Of a DNA stretch of 64,000 bases, positions 16,209 through 24,054 are shown in pieces; position 1 is the stretch's first letter, and every line of letters starts with the position of its first letter. This DNA is from Wocania ichthyoenteri Th78. GTDB lineage: Bacteria > Bacteroidota > Bacteroidia > Flavobacteriales > Flavobacteriaceae. The translations under genes and the position numbers were made by a program. The notes beneath the pieces were generated by a model. The model was not told the origin of the DNA, searched no databases, and saw only the letters and a program-made list of their open reading frames with translations. The DNA is taken from the NCBI RefSeq assembly GCF_000789235.1, contig NZ_KN525716.1:3082100-3146099 (forward strand), written 5' to 3'.

Positions 16209-16889
16209 ATGAAGCATATATTTTTCTTAATTATTTTATCTATTTTCTTTTCCTGTGGAAAAGAAAAAGTGATTTTACTGCCAGAAATAACGCATTCTGA
16301 AATTACCGATATTAAGGATGTTTCTGCTGCTTATTTGTTTTATGATGAAATTCAAAAAGATAGTGTTGAGCTCAATAGAAAAAACTTAATTGTTACCACA
16401 AATTGGTTGGTAAATGTGGATAAGCGTTTAACGCTAAAGCAAGTGATTCCCCATATTAAATTCCTACAAGAGAAAAAACAAAACTCCAGCCATAAAAACG
16501 AAAAGGCTAAAAACTATTTTACTTGTAATGATATTAGTAGAAAAAACCTCGGGTTTATTGAGTTTACGGATGTGATTTATCATAAGGAATCTTCAAATGA
16601 TTATTTTAACAAAAATTCAAACTTAAAGCTTTCTGAATCATCTATCGGAATCAATTTTAACTCCACTGAAAACATAACAATTATAAACCCTAATTCTGAT
16701 TCGTTTATATTTCAAACAAACGAAAATAATCTTATTAATGATTTAAAAAAGATTAATAATAATTCTAAAAAAGCGTATTTGAATTTTAATAGCTCAATAA
16801 GTTTTCAAGATTACATCTCATTAAAGTCATTAATTTTATCAATTGAAAAAGAATCAATAGACATTTCAAATAACGAATTTATTTATTAA
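16209..16889 (+). CDS. Hypothetical lipoprotein
   Basis: 226 residues from the ATG at 16209; an in-frame upstream start at 16197 would overlap folP. The signal MKHIFFLIILSIFFSC ends in a lipobox Cys. The mature part, with ISRKNLGFIEFTDVIYHKESS in the middle and an Asn- and Ser-rich C-terminal half, matches no family I recognise. It lies between folP and cdaA on the same strand; the AT-rich coding suggests fast evolution. Confidence 0.7.
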   Translation: MKHIFFLIILSIFFSCGKEKVILLPEITHSEITDIKDVSAAYLFYDEIQKDSVELNRKNLIVTTNWLVNVDKRLTLKQVIPHIKFLQEKKQNSSHKNEKAKNYFTCNDISRKNLGFIEFTDVIYHKESSNDYFNKNSNLKLSESSIGINFNSTENITIINPNSDSFIFQTNENNLINDLKKINNNSKKAYLNFNSSISFQDYISLKSLILSIEKESIDISNNEFIY

Positions 16890-16924
16890 CCATATTTTAC
16901 TAAATTTACCAAAACCCACTGCCT

Positions 16925-17710
16925 TTGGAAATTTTTAAAGACCTTTTAAAATTCACAGTAGTCGATGTTATCGATGTTATTTTAGTTGCACTTCTGCTCT
17001 ACTATATTTATAAACTTGTAAAGGGTACTGTTGCCATCAATATTTTTATTGGTATCATCATTATTTATCTTGTTTGGCGATTAACCGATTTTTTAAACAT
17101 GGAACTCCTCACTGGTATTTTTGGTGGTTTTATGAAAGTGGGAATTATTGCCTTAATAGTCGTGTTTCAGCCCGAAATTCGTAAATTTTTGCTCATGGTT
17201 GGTTCTACAAATTTTAGTAGGCGACGCAAGTTTTTACAACAATTCAGCTTTATAAAAAACGAAACAGGAGACGAAACCAATGTAGATGCCATTGTTTCGG
17301 CTTGCGTTAAAATGGGAGCTTCAAAAACAGGAGCTTTAATTGTTTTTGAACGTAATAACAACCTTGATTTTTTATCATCTTCTGGTGATGAAATGAATAT
17401 AAAAGTTACTCAACCTATTATAGAAAGCATCTTTTTTAAAAACAGCCCGCTACACGATGGGGCCATTATAGTAAACAATAATATTGTAAAAGCTACACGT
17501 GTTATTCTACCGGTTAATAACGAAAAGAACATACCACAACGCTTTGGTTTACGTCATAGAGCCGCTATTGGTGTTACCGAAAAAACCGATGCTTTAGCTT
17601 TGGTTGTTAGTGAAGAAACTGGACATATTTCTTATTTTAAAGATGGCGAATTTGTAGTTTTTGAAAATACTAATCAGCTTAACGATATGATTAAAAAAGA
17701 TATAGCTTAA
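16925..17710 (+). CDS. cdaA: Diadenylate cyclase CdaA (c-di-AMP synthase)
   Basis: 261 residues with a TTG start; no in-frame ATG precedes the conserved N-terminus. Three membrane helices (about 14-80) anchor a cytoplasmic DAC domain containing LHDGAII with Asp178-Gly179-Ala180 and LRHRAAIG with Arg210-His211-Arg212, the catalytic and nucleotide-binding motifs that make c-di-AMP from two ATP. c-di-AMP usually controls potassium and osmolyte transport. The folP-cdaA order is common in Flavobacteriaceae. The stop overlaps the next start (TAATG). Confidence 0.95.
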   Translation: MEIFKDLLKFTVVDVIDVILVALLLYYIYKLVKGTVAINIFIGIIIIYLVWRLTDFLNMELLTGIFGGFMKVGIIALIVVFQPEIRKFLLMVGSTNFSRRRKFLQQFSFIKNETGDETNVDAIVSACVKMGASKTGALIVFERNNNLDFLSSSGDEMNIKVTQPIIESIFFKNSPLHDGAIIVNNNIVKATRVILPVNNEKNIPQRFGLRHRAAIGVTEKTDALALVVSEETGHISYFKDGEFVVFENTNQLNDMIKKDIA

Positions 17711-18495
17711 TGAAATGTAGAAATTGCAACAACAAGCTAAGAACCGATTTTAGCTATTGTCCAGACTGCGGATCCAAAATTGTTAGAAATAGGTTGACTG
17801 CTAAAAGCTTAAGCTATGATTTTTTAGAACGTTATTTTAATCTGGATAACACATTTTTAAAGACTATATGGCATATGATAACTAAGCCTAAAGATGTCTG
17901 CGGTGGTTATATCTCTGGCTTGCGAAAAAAATATTTAAATCCTGTGAGTATGCTAGCCATTTCATTGACATTGTCTGGGTTTATTCTTTTTTTAATGAAA
18001 AAAATTGCTTGGAGTGATATTGATTTTTCAAAAATAAGTTACGCACAAACGAGCTCTGGGGGAGCTGGAACTGAAAAAATCATGTCTTCAACCATGGAAT
18101 ATAGTTCTTTGCTTTTTTTATTTTACATTCCAATTTTAGCATTTGCTAGTTATTTATTTTTCAATAAACAAAAATATAATCTCGCTGAGCATATAGTTAC
18201 TTCAATATATGCCTTAACTAGTTTTAGTATTATTTCAGCAGTTTATGCTATAGTAGTATTGTTAATAAGCCCACAGTTTTATATAAACACAGCTCTTATT
18301 TACTCATTAATAATGGTTTTATTCTGTGTTTATGTCGCTTATAAAAATTCTATGAACACTCTAAAATCTTTGTTTTGGAGAGTTCCTATGTTTTTGCTAA
18401 TTTTTTTAGTGGGTTATATGGGCATTTCAATTGTGACTGTAGCAATTTTATTTCTTACTGGTGAAATATCAATTCAAGACTTTACACCTAAATAA
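17710..18495 (+). CDS. DUF3667 zinc-ribbon membrane protein
   Basis: 261 residues. The N-terminal zinc ribbon has Cys3, Cys6, Cys17 and Cys20 (CRNC...CPDC), then TIWHMITKPKDVCGGYISGLRKKYLNP, the DUF3667 signature, and about five membrane helices. Function unknown. Its start codon overlaps the cdaA stop by one base, so it is translationally coupled to the c-di-AMP cyclase; a functional link is possible but unproven. Confidence 0.85.
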   Translation: MKCRNCNNKLRTDFSYCPDCGSKIVRNRLTAKSLSYDFLERYFNLDNTFLKTIWHMITKPKDVCGGYISGLRKKYLNPVSMLAISLTLSGFILFLMKKIAWSDIDFSKISYAQTSSGGAGTEKIMSSTMEYSSLLFLFYIPILAFASYLFFNKQKYNLAEHIVTSIYALTSFSIISAVYAIVVLLISPQFYINTALIYSLIMVLFCVYVAYKNSMNTLKSLFWRVPMFLLIFLVGYMGISIVTVAILFLTGEISIQDFTPK

Positions 18496-18500
18496 ATCGT

Positions 18501-20267
18501 CTAAGCCACTTCCTCTTTTAAAAACTGTACTTCGTATAGATTTTTATAATAACCATTATCTTTCTTAAGTAATTCTTCGTGGGTACCTTGTTCAACAATT
18601 TCGCCAGCATCCATAACTATAATTTTGTCTGCTTTTTTAATGGTTGCCAACCGGTGTGCAATAACAATTGAAGTACGCCCTTTTGTAATTTTATCGGTAG
18701 CATTTTGAATAAGTTGCTCTGAGTATGAATCGACTGACGATGTGGCTTCGTCTAATACCAAAATACTAGGATTAGTTACATAAGCGCGTAAAAATGAAAT
18801 CAATTGTCGCTGACCAGAAGATAGCATCACACCGCGTTCTTTTACATTATAATGATAACCATTTGGCAAACTCATAATAAAATCATGAATACCAATGTCT
18901 TTAGCAGCTTGTTGGACATCTGCTTCAGTAATTTCTGGATGATTAAGCGTAATATTATTTAAAATAGTATCTGCAAACAAAAACACATCTTGTAAAACTA
19001 CTGCAATTTGTGAACGTAAAGATGCTAAAGTGACCTCTTTAATATCAATACCATCAACTGCAATTACGCCATCTTTTATTTCGTAAAAACGATTTAATAA
19101 GTTTATAATTGTCGATTTTCCTGCGCCAGTTGCTCCCACAATAGCAATGGTTTCTCCAGTTTTTACTTTAAAAGAAATGCCTTTTAAAACTTCTTCATTT
19201 TCAACATAACTAAAATAAACATTTTTAAATGCAATATCACCTTTAAAACCTTCAGCAACATGTATTCCTGTATCGTCAATTTGCGACGTTGTATCAATAA
19301 CTTTAAATACTCTGTTTGCAGCAACCATACCCATTTGTAGCGTATTAAACTTATCGGCTATTTGTCTAAGCGGTCTAAACAACATGGGGATAAACATTAT
19401 AAAAGCCACTAAGGTCCCTTTGGTTACACTGCCTTCTAAAACCACATTTAAGCCGCCGTACCACGCTACCAAACCAATAGTAATTGAGCTTGATAAATCT
19501 GCTAAAGGAAAAAATATAGAGTTATACCAAACGGTTTTTAACCAACCTTTTTTATGGCGTTCGTTAATGGCTTTAAACCTTTTATATTCTGTGGTTTCTC
19601 GAGTAAAAAGCTGTAATATTTTCATTCCCGTTAATCGTTCTTGCACAAAGGAGTTCAAGTTTGATACTTCATTCCTTACTTCCTCAAAAGCTTTTTTCAT
19701 GTATTTCTGAAAAATACGAGTCGCATATAATAATAGTGGCAACATTACTAATACGATTAAACTCAACTTTAAATTCGTATAAACCATAAACCCGAAAACA
19801 ACAAACATGGTTAGTAAATCTCTAAAAATCATAAACAAACCCTGACCAAATATATCTGCGATACGTTCCATATCTGTTACGGCTCGTGTTATTAAAACAC
19901 CAACCGATGAGTTGTCATAATACTTCATTTTAAAACGAAGCAAATGGTTAAAGAGTTTTACGCGAACATCCATCACTAAGTTCTGACCTAACCAAGCTGC
20001 ATAGTAAATAAATGTGAGTTGAAATAGGGTTTGAAAAACTAAAACCCCTAACATAATGGTAATGTAAAACAGGAACTTATCTGGGTTTTCGCCAGCAATA
20101 CTATCGTCAATGGCAAATTGCGTTAATTTAGGCGTTGCAGCACCAAAAACAGCCAACAATATCACCAATAATAACAACCCAAAAAAGACCGCTTTATAAG
20201 GTTTTATATATTGAAAAAGACGTGTGAATAACTTTATGTCGAAAATATTTTCTTTCTTCTTACTCAT
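18501..20267 (-). CDS. ABC exporter, MsbA/MdlB-like half transporter
   Basis: 588 residues: a six-helix transmembrane domain (1-320) and a nucleotide-binding domain with Walker A GATGAGKST, Q-loop VVLQDVFLF, signature LSSGQRQLISFLR, Walker B ILVLDEATSSVD and the switch His in IVIAHRLATI. Exports a lipid, drug or peptide as a homodimer or heterodimer; substrate unknown. Its ATG directly follows the truA TAA, so the two genes are cotranscribed. Confidence 0.95.
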   Translation of the reverse strand: MSKKKENIFDIKLFTRLFQYIKPYKAVFFGLLLLVILLAVFGAATPKLTQFAIDDSIAGENPDKFLFYITIMLGVLVFQTLFQLTFIYYAAWLGQNLVMDVRVKLFNHLLRFKMKYYDNSSVGVLITRAVTDMERIADIFGQGLFMIFRDLLTMFVVFGFMVYTNLKLSLIVLVMLPLLLYATRIFQKYMKKAFEEVRNEVSNLNSFVQERLTGMKILQLFTRETTEYKRFKAINERHKKGWLKTVWYNSIFFPLADLSSSITIGLVAWYGGLNVVLEGSVTKGTLVAFIMFIPMLFRPLRQIADKFNTLQMGMVAANRVFKVIDTTSQIDDTGIHVAEGFKGDIAFKNVYFSYVENEEVLKGISFKVKTGETIAIVGATGAGKSTIINLLNRFYEIKDGVIAVDGIDIKEVTLASLRSQIAVVLQDVFLFADTILNNITLNHPEITEADVQQAAKDIGIHDFIMSLPNGYHYNVKERGVMLSSGQRQLISFLRAYVTNPSILVLDEATSSVDSYSEQLIQNATDKITKGRTSIVIAHRLATIKKADKIIVMDAGEIVEQGTHEELLKKDNGYYKNLYEVQFLKEEVA

Positions 20268-21011
20268 TTATAGTTTTATATCGTCTGGATATTCAATTTT
20301 TGTTAAATATAACGCTTGCGCAGGCACCGAAAAACCAGCTTCACTTCTATTTTTAGATTTAATAATAGTGTGTAAATCTTCAATAGTAGTTTTACCTAAA
20401 CCAATATTAATCATTGTGCCAACAATAGCTCGCACCATATTACGTAAAAATCTATCGGCTTTAATTGTAAATTGCAGCTCGTTATTTTTAATAACCCATT
20501 CTGCTTTCATAATATTACAATAATACGTTTTTACATCGGTATTACTTTTTGAAAAGCATTGAAAATCTTTATAATCAAATAAAATTTTTGAAGCTTCATT
20601 CATTTTTTTAACATTCAAAGCTTGCTTCACATAAAACGTATTATTAAAAGTAAACACATTTTTCTCTAAAGTTATTCTATATAAATACGTTCTGCTTAAC
20701 GCATTAAAACGTGCATGTGCATCATCTTTCACTTTAAAAATATTATGAATAGCAATGTCTTTTGGTAAAAACGAATTGAGCTTAAAAATTAAATTAACGT
20801 CATTCAACTCCTCATTAGAATCAAAATGAGCAAACATTTGCGATGCATGGACTCCTGTATCTGTTCGTCCTGCGCCCATTACAGAAATTGGTGTTTTTAA
20901 CACTGTAGATAAGGAGCTTTCTAAAACTTCTTGAACAGATATGGCTGTGGGCTGATTTTGCCAACCATGATACGCATCACCATTATAAGAAAGTTCTATA
21001 AAATATCGCAA
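20268..21011 (-). CDS. truA: tRNA pseudouridine(38-40) synthase TruA
   Basis: 247 residues. The catalytic aspartate is Asp51 in GAGRTDTGVHA; other family motifs are LSRTYLYRI, FLRNMVRAIVG and the N-terminal YFIELSYNGDAYHGWQ. It makes pseudouridine at positions 38-40 in the tRNA anticodon stem-loop. First gene of a two-gene operon with the ABC exporter, divergent from purM across a repeat-rich gap. Confidence 0.97.
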   Translation of the reverse strand: MRYFIELSYNGDAYHGWQNQPTAISVQEVLESSLSTVLKTPISVMGAGRTDTGVHASQMFAHFDSNEELNDVNLIFKLNSFLPKDIAIHNIFKVKDDAHARFNALSRTYLYRITLEKNVFTFNNTFYVKQALNVKKMNEASKILFDYKDFQCFSKSNTDVKTYYCNIMKAEWVIKNNELQFTIKADRFLRNMVRAIVGTMINIGLGKTTIEDLHTIIKSKNRSEAGFSVPAQALYLTKIEYPDDIKL

Positions 21012-21102
21012 TTTGTTTATTCTTTTTATGAACCAACAAAGATAGACAGATTTGTTATTCCACCGAAAACAGTTGTCTTAATTAAATATTAAAAGATTCT
21101 TT

Positions 21103-21284
21103 TTGGGCGTTATCCTAGCCTTTCGACTACGCTCAAGGCGGTAGGGCAGGTCGGGCTTTCCGATATATCTTTTTAAAACGTCGTGGCGAGGAGTGAGCGC
21201 CGTGGCAATCTGTTACATTTTAGTTCTAGTGTTAATTTAAGGTTAGCTATTTTTAAAAAGGATGTCACTGCAATCTCTAACGCA
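21103..21284 (+). repeat. Dispersed repeat family A, copy 4 (longest)
   Basis: Starts TTGGGCGTTATCC, then CTTTCGACTACGCTCAAG, GGTCGGGCTTTCCGATATA and, about 100 bp further on, ends CACTGCAATCTCTAACGC. An internal GC-rich block GGCGAGGAGTGAGCGCC is specific to this copy. The terminal GCGTTA/TAACGC complementarity is kept. Confidence 0.8.
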
Positions 21285-21335
21285 CTTATTTGCTAATTTT
21301 TGTTTTAGTATTGAAAAGTTGTTTTGTTTTTGTGA

Positions 21336-21470
21336 AGGTTCGTTTACCGTGTTTGGCTATGTTTCGTTGCGTGAAAATCCGCGAGGATTTTCCGCCGTAA
21401 ACCGAAGATAGCAAATTTACAAGGACTTTCAGATAGGAAAGTCAGAAGCAATGTGTTATAGCCGGTGTTA
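21336..21470 (+). repeat. Structured element family B, copy 1 (solitary)
   Basis: Starts AGGTTCGTTTACCGTG. Outer arms GGCTATGTTTCGTTGC (21355-21370) and GCAATGTGTTATAGCC (21448-21463) are imperfectly complementary. Inside are an 8-bp hairpin GAAAATCC-GCGA-GGATTTTC (21373-21392) with a GNRA-type loop, and a 7-bp hairpin GACTTTC...GAAAGTC (21424-21443). The overall plan is a cloverleaf-like fold. Related copies lie at 41270-41406 and, shorter, at 42452-42545, 52645-52699 and 53137-53198. Confidence 0.7.
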
Positions 21471-21638
21471 AACGACTTAACTTATTATTTTTTTTATGAC
21501 AAAGTCAATAAAAGTCCACTACCTAGTAAGAGTTTATAACCAATTAAAAATAAGTAGTTAATAAAACGCCTTTCATATTTCCATTAAACACAATTAATTT
21601 TTAAAATATTCCTTTTCTTTGCATTACAATACAACATT

Positions 21639-22817
21639 ATGAGTCAAGAAGTTTCAAAACGTTATGCGCAACGTGGTGTTTCGGCATCAAAAGAAGACGT
21701 ACACAATGCTATAAAAAATATTGATAAAGGATTATTTCCAAAAGCATTCTGCAAAATAGTGCCAGATTATTTAACAAATGATAATGATTATTGTTTGATT
21801 ATGCATGCCGATGGTGCAGGAACAAAATCATCATTAGCCTATATGTACTGGAAAGAAACTGGAGATATTTCAGTCTGGAAAGGCATTGCGCAAGATGCTC
21901 TTATAATGAATATTGACGATTTATTGTGTGTTGGAGTTACTAATAATATTATGCTGTCTTCAACTATTGGAAGAAACAAAAATTTAATTTCAGGAGAAGT
22001 GCTTTCAGCAATCATTAATGGTACAGAAGAGTTGCTAGAAGACCTAAAATCGTTTGGAGTAACCATTCATTCCACTGGCGGTGAAACTGCCGATGTTGGC
22101 GATTTAGTGCGTACAATTATTGTAGATTCCACAGTTACCGCAAGAATGAAACGTAGCGATGTTATTGATAATGCGAATATTAAAGCTGGCGATGTTATTG
22201 TTGGTTTAGAAAGCTTTGGGCAAGCCACTTACGAGAAAGAATATAACGGTGGTATGGGAAGCAACGGATTAACATCTGCTCGACACGATGTGTTTAATAA
22301 GTATCTTGCAGAAAAATATCCAGAAAGCTTTGATGCTTCGGTGCCAGAAGATTTAGTGTATTCTGGCAATATTAAGTTAACTGACGAAGTTGAAAATTCA
22401 CCAATCGATGCAGGTAGGTTAGTGTTGTCTCCAACACGAACTTATGCGCCTATTATAAAAGCTATTTTATCTAAATATAATGCTGAAACAGTGCACGGAA
22501 TGGTGCATTGCTCAGGTGGTGCTCAAACTAAAATTCTTCATTTTGTAGATGAGTTTCATATTGTAAAAGATAATATGTTTCCTATTCCGCCACTATTCAA
22601 ATTAATTCAAGAACAGAGTAAAACCGATTGGAAAGAAATGTACCAAGTGTTTAATTGTGGTCACAGAATGGAGCTTTATGTAACTCCAGAAATTGCAGAT
22701 GACATTGTTTCAATATCAAAAACGTTTAATGTTGATGCAAAAATAATTGGTAGAGTGGAAGCTTCTAAAACTAAAAAACTAACAATAAAATCTGAGTTTG
22801 GGGAGTTTAATTATTGA
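21639..22817 (+). CDS. purM: Phosphoribosylformylglycinamidine cyclo-ligase (AIR synthase), Bacteroidota type
   Basis: 392 residues. PurM/AIR-synthase fold: YAQRGVSASKEDVHNAI at the start, HADGAGTKSSLAYMYWKETGD and DALIMNIDDLLCVGV for nucleotide and metal binding, STGGETADVGDLV, and the C-terminal VFNCGHRMELYVTPEIADDI. The protein is longer than the E. coli enzyme, as is usual in Bacteroidota. It forms aminoimidazole ribonucleotide in purine synthesis. Not linked to other pur genes here. Confidence 0.92.
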   Translation: MSQEVSKRYAQRGVSASKEDVHNAIKNIDKGLFPKAFCKIVPDYLTNDNDYCLIMHADGAGTKSSLAYMYWKETGDISVWKGIAQDALIMNIDDLLCVGVTNNIMLSSTIGRNKNLISGEVLSAIINGTEELLEDLKSFGVTIHSTGGETADVGDLVRTIIVDSTVTARMKRSDVIDNANIKAGDVIVGLESFGQATYEKEYNGGMGSNGLTSARHDVFNKYLAEKYPESFDASVPEDLVYSGNIKLTDEVENSPIDAGRLVLSPTRTYAPIIKAILSKYNAETVHGMVHCSGGAQTKILHFVDEFHIVKDNMFPIPPLFKLIQEQSKTDWKEMYQVFNCGHRMELYVTPEIADDIVSISKTFNVDAKIIGRVEASKTKKLTIKSEFGEFNY

Positions 22818-22887
22818 TTTTAATACTTTTTGTTACATTGGAATGGTTTTTGATAAAATGATGTGTTAATTATATCCAACCCTAATT

Positions 22888-23859
22888 ATGAGAAATACGT
22901 TTTTAGCTTTAATTTGTTTGTGTGTTCAATTTGCATTTGCTCAACCCGATTCTTTATTTATAAAACCCATTACGCCTAAAGATGAGCTCAAGGAGTTAAG
23001 ACCAGAATGGACTCAAAAAAACAAAGCTACTTTCGATTTAAGTGAAGTTGCCTTTGTAAATTGGAATGCTGGTGGTAGTAACTCTATATCTGGTTTGCTT
23101 GGTATTAGGTCTGAAGCAAATTACAAAGACAAATATTTTTTTTGGAACAACAACGTATCAATGCGTTATGGAATAAACAAGCAGCAAAGCAGAGAGGTTA
23201 GAAAAACGGATGATTTATTCGAAATTAATTCTAATATTGGTTATAAGCCAGATAGTATTTCTAATTGGTTTTATTCAGCAAGACTTAATTTTAAAACGCA
23301 GTTAGCAAATGGTTATAAATACCCAAATACAGACGAGCCTATTTCAAGGCTAATGGCTCCAGGTTATTTGTTTTTTGGTGGTGGGATGGAGTATGGAAAA
23401 CATATTGAAGAATTATCTTTTTACTTTTCGCCAGTTACCTTAAAAGCGACTTTTGTTTTAGATGAAGATCTCGCAAATGCTGGATCTTTTGGTGTAACGC
23501 CAGCAGTTTTAGATGAAAATGGAAACGTAATTGTTGATGGTGAACATGTTAGAAAAGAAGTGGGTATTTTAGTAACGAACAGTTATAAAATGCAAGTGGC
23601 AGAAAACATATCAATGGTACACCAGGTAAATTTATATACTGATTATATAAATAATTTTGGTAATGTTGATATGGATTGGCGAGTGGACTTTGATTTTAAA
23701 GTAAACAGTTTTATTAGAGCTACTTTAGGTTCTCATTTAAAGTACGACGACGATGTTAAAACAACTAAGCCTTCAGAAGTTGAAGGTGAGTTTGATGAAG
23801 CTGGTGCAAAAATACAATGGAAGCAGTTTTTGGGTATTGGTTTCGCGGTAGATTTTTAA
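22888..23859 (+). CDS. DUF3078 outer-membrane-like protein
   Basis: 323 residues with a cleavable signal (MRNTFLALICLCVQFAFAQ). The start of the mature part, KNKATFDLSEVAFVNWNAGGSNSISGLLGI, is the DUF3078 hallmark, followed by alternating beta-strand-like segments and a C-terminal aromatic strand (WKQFLGIGFAVDF), which points to a small outer-membrane beta-barrel. Function unknown. Confidence 0.88.
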   Translation: MRNTFLALICLCVQFAFAQPDSLFIKPITPKDELKELRPEWTQKNKATFDLSEVAFVNWNAGGSNSISGLLGIRSEANYKDKYFFWNNNVSMRYGINKQQSREVRKTDDLFEINSNIGYKPDSISNWFYSARLNFKTQLANGYKYPNTDEPISRLMAPGYLFFGGGMEYGKHIEELSFYFSPVTLKATFVLDEDLANAGSFGVTPAVLDENGNVIVDGEHVRKEVGILVTNSYKMQVAENISMVHQVNLYTDYINNFGNVDMDWRVDFDFKVNSFIRATLGSHLKYDDDVKTTKPSEVEGEFDEAGAKIQWKQFLGIGFAVDF

Positions 23860-24054
23860 AATAGTTAACTCTATTTTTGTTTAAAAAACTTGTTAACTTT
23901 TTGATGTTGATAAATTTTTAACAACCTGTTAATTAGTTTTTTAGGTATTTTATTTTGCAAACTTTATGATTTTTATCATGTTTTAAGTTGATTTTTTTTA
24001 GTTTATTTATAGCTTGTTAAATAATCTATAGTGAACTAAAACCGAAATCAACTT
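23860..24054. promoter_or_regulatory. Leader region of the class II RNR with TTGTTAA boxes
   Basis: Four TTGTTAA-like boxes lie here: 23890-23897 (TTGTTAAC), 23918-23925 (inverted, TTAACAAC), CTGTTAAT at about 23927-23934, and CTTGTTAAAT near 24014. An ATGAT-TTTT-ATCAT hairpin lies near 23967. There is no recognisable B12 riboswitch or NrdR box. Confidence 0.35.

Larger units (their letters stand above)
21012..21638. other. Repeat-rich divergent intergenic region between truA and purM
   Basis: 627 bp without a gene. It holds a long copy of repeat A (21103-21284) and a well-folded copy of element B (21336-21470). The remaining 160 bp before purM is AT-rich; TTTTCTTTGCA near 21612-21622 is the best promoter-like stretch for purM. 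Confidence 0.8.

Noticed and set aside
21103-21470. Integron with integrase
   Set aside because: B elements resemble attC in layout, but there is no tyrosine recombinase gene in the window and no RYYYAAC/GTTRRRY core is fully convincing.
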